Assembly (NCBI GenBank): GCA_003139975.1
Contig: PLHN01000394.1
Span: forward strand, 1 to 8,380
DNA from: Acidobacteriaceae bacterium
GTDB lineage: Bacteria > Acidobacteriota > Terriglobia > Terriglobales > Acidobacteriaceae
DNA length: 8,380 nucleotides
Direction of reading: 5' to 3'
Shown: positions 5,499 to 8,380 of the stretch, one piece after another
Position numbering within the stretch: position 1 is the first letter of the stretch
Layout: the number at the start of each line of letters is the position of its first letter
Program-made: the position numbers and the translations under genes
The notes under the pieces: model-generated
The model's input: only the letters and a program-made list of their open reading frames with translations
Told to the model about the DNA's origin: nothing
Database searches by the model: none

Positions 5499-7031
5499 TT
5501 GACGCTTCTGTTCTTCGGATTATTTGCATTTTCGCTGGCGCTTTCGTTTGCAGCCACCCGCCAAGTTCGAGACACGGCAACGCGTCGGGGCTGGGTTTCG
5601 AAGCCTCAGAATGGCCGCCACGTTCACGAAACTCCGCTTCCCCGACTGGGCGGAGCGGCTATATTCCTGGCCTTTTCCGTTACGTTGGGCTTGTGGTTAG
5701 GCCTCTCACTGGTATTTCCGCGCCTTTCTTCCGGGACTGATCTGGCAACGCTGCTGCGCATTTACGTTCCAGGCTGCCTCATTTTTTGCCTCGGTATCTA
5801 TGACGATCTGCACGGAGCCGGACCGTATACCAAATTCGCAGTGCAGGCAATCGCGGCGGGCATGCTCTTCGTTGGAGGCATGCACGTTTTAAACCTGCCT
5901 CTGCTTGGTGTACACACATTGCCCTGGTTCGTGGATTTGCCAGCCACGGTGCTGTGGGTGGTCGCGGTTACGAATGCTTTCAATTTGATTGACGGCCTCG
6001 ATGGGTTAGCGGCCGGATCGGCGCTTTTTTCGACCATCGTTTTTTTTGTGGTTGCCCTGGTAAACCAATCCTGGCTGGGCGCTTTGATGAGCATTACTCT
6101 GGCTGGCGCCATCCTGGGATTCCTGCGCTTCAACTTCAATCCAGCCACGATTTTCCTCGGGGACTCAGGCAGCCTGTTTATCGGTTTCACGCTCAGCGCG
6201 CTCGCTCTGGCGGGCGCGCAGAAAGCGCCTACCTTTGTCGCAGTCGCCATTCCGGTGGTCTCTTTCGGATTGCCGATTCTGGAAACCTTGCTTTCCATCC
6301 TGCGCCGGCTGATCAGCGGCCGGCCCATCTTCACCGCGGACCGCGAGCACATTCACCACAAACTGCTGCAGATGGGCCTTTCGCATCGGCAGGTCGTCAT
6401 CGTCCTGTACGCGGTCTCGGCGGTGTTTGCGATGTTGAGCTTGTTCCTGCTCTGGCCGACGGGCAGTTCCCTGGGCCTGGTGCTGGCGGTGGTCGGAACC
6501 GGCATCTGGATGGGAGTGCAACATCTTAACTATATCGAGTTCGGCGAATTGCGCCGTGTTGCACAGCGCACGATCGAGCAGCGTCAGATCTTTATTAACA
6601 ATCTTTCCGTACGACGGGCGGTTGAAGAACTCAAGGTAGCGGCCGATTTCGACCAGGTGCGCAGAATCCTCGTCGCGGCCTTCAACGGCAATGATTTCGA
6701 CGGCTTCGACTTCCAGGTATTTCCGCCGTTTTCCGATCGCTCCGGCGATGCCAGCCGTCGCTTCCATTGGAGCAAGGCGCCGCACATGGCGGCCATCTCC
6801 AACCAGCCGTCGTGGAAGTTGATGCTCGACCTGGTGACAACGTCAAACCAACCGCGCGGCGCGCTGGTCGTTTATCGCGCCTATGAAAGGCGCGATCTTC
6901 AGCTGGACGTCAACCTCCTTACGTCGGAATTCCCCCGTGCGCTGGCAGACGCGCTCGATCGCGTACTCGTCGTGCCTCCGGCCCTGGTTGCCAGGCAGAG
7001 CGACGCTCCTCCCCTGGCTGCCAATCTCTAG
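5499..7031 (+). CDS. WecA/TagO-like polyprenyl-phosphate sugar-1-phosphate transferase with C-terminal extension
   Basis: An integral membrane enzyme that moves a sugar-1-phosphate (typically GlcNAc-1-P from UDP-GlcNAc) onto undecaprenyl phosphate, the first step of polysaccharide repeat assembly. Of 510 residues, the first ~345 form the multi-helix MraY/WecA core. Signatures are HVHETPLPRLGGAAIFLAF (41-59), IYDDLHG (100-106) with the paired aspartates D102-D103, TNAFNLIDGLDGLAAG (158-173), FNPATIFLGDSGSLFIGF (213-230) and DREHIHHKLLQMGLSHRQ (281-298), the cytoplasmic His loop. Residues ~350-490 are a soluble extension absent from classic WecA, starting with a helical stretch (RRVAQRTIEQRQ, 352-363) and containing DFDGFDFQVFPPF (399-411) and LDVNLLTSEFPRAL (469-482). 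Its function is unknown. The gene starts at TTG with a fair ribosome binding site and is divergent from the export gene. The precise sugar cannot be told from sequence; GlcNAc, GalNAc or another HexNAc are all possible. Confidence 0.93.
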   Translation: MTLLFFGLFAFSLALSFAATRQVRDTATRRGWVSKPQNGRHVHETPLPRLGGAAIFLAFSVTLGLWLGLSLVFPRLSSGTDLATLLRIYVPGCLIFCLGIYDDLHGAGPYTKFAVQAIAAGMLFVGGMHVLNLPLLGVHTLPWFVDLPATVLWVVAVTNAFNLIDGLDGLAAGSALFSTIVFFVVALVNQSWLGALMSITLAGAILGFLRFNFNPATIFLGDSGSLFIGFTLSALALAGAQKAPTFVAVAIPVVSFGLPILETLLSILRRLISGRPIFTADREHIHHKLLQMGLSHRQVVIVLYAVSAVFAMLSLFLLWPTGSSLGLVLAVVGTGIWMGVQHLNYIEFGELRRVAQRTIEQRQIFINNLSVRRAVEELKVAADFDQVRRILVAAFNGNDFDGFDFQVFPPFSDRSGDASRRFHWSKAPHMAAISNQPSWKLMLDLVTTSNQPRGALVVYRAYERRDLQLDVNLLTSEFPRALADALDRVLVVPPALVARQSDAPPLAANL

Positions 7032-7088
7032 ACCGTCGCGCCAGTTCCTGCCCCATACCTTGGACCTCTGGGGTAATATGTTGGGTAA
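7032..7088 (+). other. Short spacer between the WecA-like and PilZ-GAF genes
   Basis: A gap of 57 bp. CCCCA and TGGGG could pair across about 13 bases but are not followed by a T-run, so no terminator is evident. No promoter boxes stand out. Read-through from the WecA-like gene is likely. Confidence 0.4.
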
Positions 7089-8380
7089 ATGGATCGCAGC
7101 ATAGCCACACTGTCGGGTCCACCGCTGTCTTTTCCCGGGGGAGATCGACGGCGCCGCCTTCGACATAAGCTCCACACTCCCGTGTACGTGAGTTTCAACG
7201 GGCCGCAGACGGGGATCGTCTTTGACCTGAGCGAATTGCTCGACCTCAACGAAGACGGTTTCTGTGTTCAGTCCGGGGATAGCGTCGGTCTGCAGAGCGC
7301 CGACGCTCAGAGTACGGATCGTCTCGAGGTTAACCATCCGGTTTCGCTTTGCCTCGATCTTCCCGAGACCAAGAGTCTCGTCCACGGCGGCGGCGTGGTC
7401 GTGTGGCACGATGACGCCGGACGCGCCGGTATTCGATTTTCTCCGCTTCCCGATCGCGCGATGACGGCGCTCAAGGAATGGCTCTTCGTCAACCAACTAA
7501 TAGCTTGCGCCAATCACGAAGCACGCGCCGAACAACTCGCTCGCCATCGGCAAGAGGGATCGCCGGACGCCGATCAAGCAGCCGCCCCTGCGTTGGGCCT
7601 TTCAAGGGCTGCGGCTCCGAATCGAGCACAACTGCTTTCAGATCTAGATGATGTCCGTCGCGAGGTGCGCGAAATCAGGACCCGCGATATGGAAAGCGGC
7701 GAAAACAACGCGGATGCCATTTGCCAGCTCATTACCGAGCGCGCGATGACGCTTACGGGCGCGAGCGGTTCCGCTCTTGCGCTTCTGACCGATGGACGAA
7801 TGGTGTGCCGCAGGCGCGCCGGCGATCCCGCGCCTCCGCCGGGTTCGGAAGTGGATGTGCAAGAAGGTCTTTCCGGCGAATGCGTGCGCACTGGCCAGCG
7901 CGTTCTCTGCGAAGATACGGACACGGACGCGCGGGTAGATGCCGAGCTTTGCCGCGCACTCGGCGTTCGCTCGGTTCTGGCTACGCCCGTTGTTTCGGAT
8001 CTCCGCGTGATCGGCCTGCTCGAGGTTTTCTCCCCGCATGTCGGGAACTTCTCGAATACCGAGGCCGGAACGCTGGAGCGCTTGGCTGAACTAATTTCCT
8101 GGACGAACGAACAAAAGGTCACGACGAAGGATAGCGGACCGGTAAATACAAGGCCGGATGCGACGGAGACGACAGCACCGCAGACGACCGACTTGCCGCA
8201 CACTGAATATTCGGCTATTGAACCGTCGATCGGGCCCTCGAAAACGCCATCCGGGGAGGAAGCTGGAACAGCCGCGGATGGAACAACCAAACGAACAGCA
8301 TCGCCTGCGGCGGAGGCAGGCAACACTGCTCCCAAGGAAACAACGGCGCTCGACGATCTGCGCACCGCGCTGTGGGAGCG
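7089..8380 (+). CDS. PilZ-GAF regulatory protein, 3' truncated by window
   Basis: The frame is open from ATG 7089 to the window edge (430 residues visible, no stop). TAA at 7086-7088 directly precedes the ATG, so it cannot begin further upstream. The ribosome binding site is weak (GGGG-type bases about 14 nt upstream). Residues ~20-131 form a PilZ domain, a c-di-GMP receptor module: an Arg cluster RRRRLR (20-25) supplies RxxxR as R21/R25; DLNEDG (52-57) occupies the DxSxxG site with Asn in place of Ser; GIRF (114-117) and LKEWLF (128-133) close the domain. Residues ~208-336 are a GAF domain, with LTGASGSALALL, EGLSGECVRTGQRVLCEDT and LATPVVSDLRVIGLLEVFS in the usual order. From ~340 on lies a Thr/Ala/Pro-rich, probably disordered stretch, before LDDLRTALWE at the edge. 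It is probably a cytoplasmic signalling protein; proximity to the WecA-like and export genes suggests control of polysaccharide production. An output domain may lie beyond the window. Confidence 0.85.
   Translation, partial: MDRSIATLSGPPLSFPGGDRRRRLRHKLHTPVYVSFNGPQTGIVFDLSELLDLNEDGFCVQSGDSVGLQSADAQSTDRLEVNHPVSLCLDLPETKSLVHGGGVVVWHDDAGRAGIRFSPLPDRAMTALKEWLFVNQLIACANHEARAEQLARHRQEGSPDADQAAAPALGLSRAAAPNRAQLLSDLDDVRREVREIRTRDMESGENNADAICQLITERAMTLTGASGSALALLTDGRMVCRRRAGDPAPPPGSEVDVQEGLSGECVRTGQRVLCEDTDTDARVDAELCRALGVRSVLATPVVSDLRVIGLLEVFSPHVGNFSNTEAGTLERLAELISWTNEQKVTTKDSGPVNTRPDATETTAPQTTDLPHTEYSAIEPSIGPSKTPSGEEAGTAADGTTKRTASPAAEAGNTAPKETTALDDLRTALWE

Noticed and set aside
7574..8365. 263-residue Ser/Val-rich open frame on the minus strand
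   Set aside because: It is antisense to the GAF domain and Thr-rich tail. The plus frame, open to the window end with PilZ and GAF signatures, is the real gene, and the composition of the minus frame reflects codon complement.
1..8380. CRISPR array, tRNA, insertion sequence or phage genes
   Set aside because: I saw no regularly spaced repeats, no tRNA-like cloverleaf and no transposase or integrase motifs; all long coding frames are explained by polysaccharide or signalling genes.

Overview
The window is about 60% GC and packed with genes, and it reads as part of a bacterial surface-polysaccharide (exopolysaccharide, capsule or O-antigen-like) locus. Three things suggest a soil-type Gram-negative, most likely an acidobacterium: a Wza-type outer-membrane export protein, a WecA-like initiating transferase with an extra C-terminal domain, and a PilZ-GAF protein. 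The taxon is an inference from protein style and base composition. No rRNA or marker gene is present to confirm it.

Layout. (1) Positions 2-4222, plus strand: four tightly coupled genes. These are the 3' part of a NodU/CmcH-type carbamoyltransferase, an Asp-box beta-propeller protein of unknown function, a D-glucuronyl C5-epimerase-like protein and a WbuB-like family 4 glycosyltransferase. The junctions are TGATG, ATGA and a 2-bp gap, so this is an operon whose promoter lies upstream of the window. (2) Positions 4234-5217, minus strand: a Wza-like polysaccharide export protein, convergent with the glycosyltransferase and only 11 bp from it. (3) Positions 5218-5498: a 281-bp divergent control region with direct repeats, two possible RNA hairpins, a weak promoter candidate and a 10-codon leader ORF. 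(4) Positions 5499-7031, plus strand: a WecA/TagO/MraY-family polyprenyl-phosphate sugar-1-phosphate transferase starting at TTG. (5) Positions 7089 to the window end, plus strand: a PilZ-GAF protein that runs off the window with no stop.

How the parts could work together (inference): the WecA-like enzyme loads the first sugar phosphate onto undecaprenyl phosphate. The GT4 enzyme and others outside the window extend the repeat. The C5-epimerase would turn D-glucuronate residues into L-iduronate, and the carbamoyltransferase would add carbamoyl groups. The Wza-like protein carries the polymer across the outer membrane. The PilZ-GAF protein is a plausible c-di-GMP-responsive controller of this output. 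The least understood component is the propeller protein between the two sugar-modifying enzymes. It has no signal peptide, unlike most Asp-box proteins.
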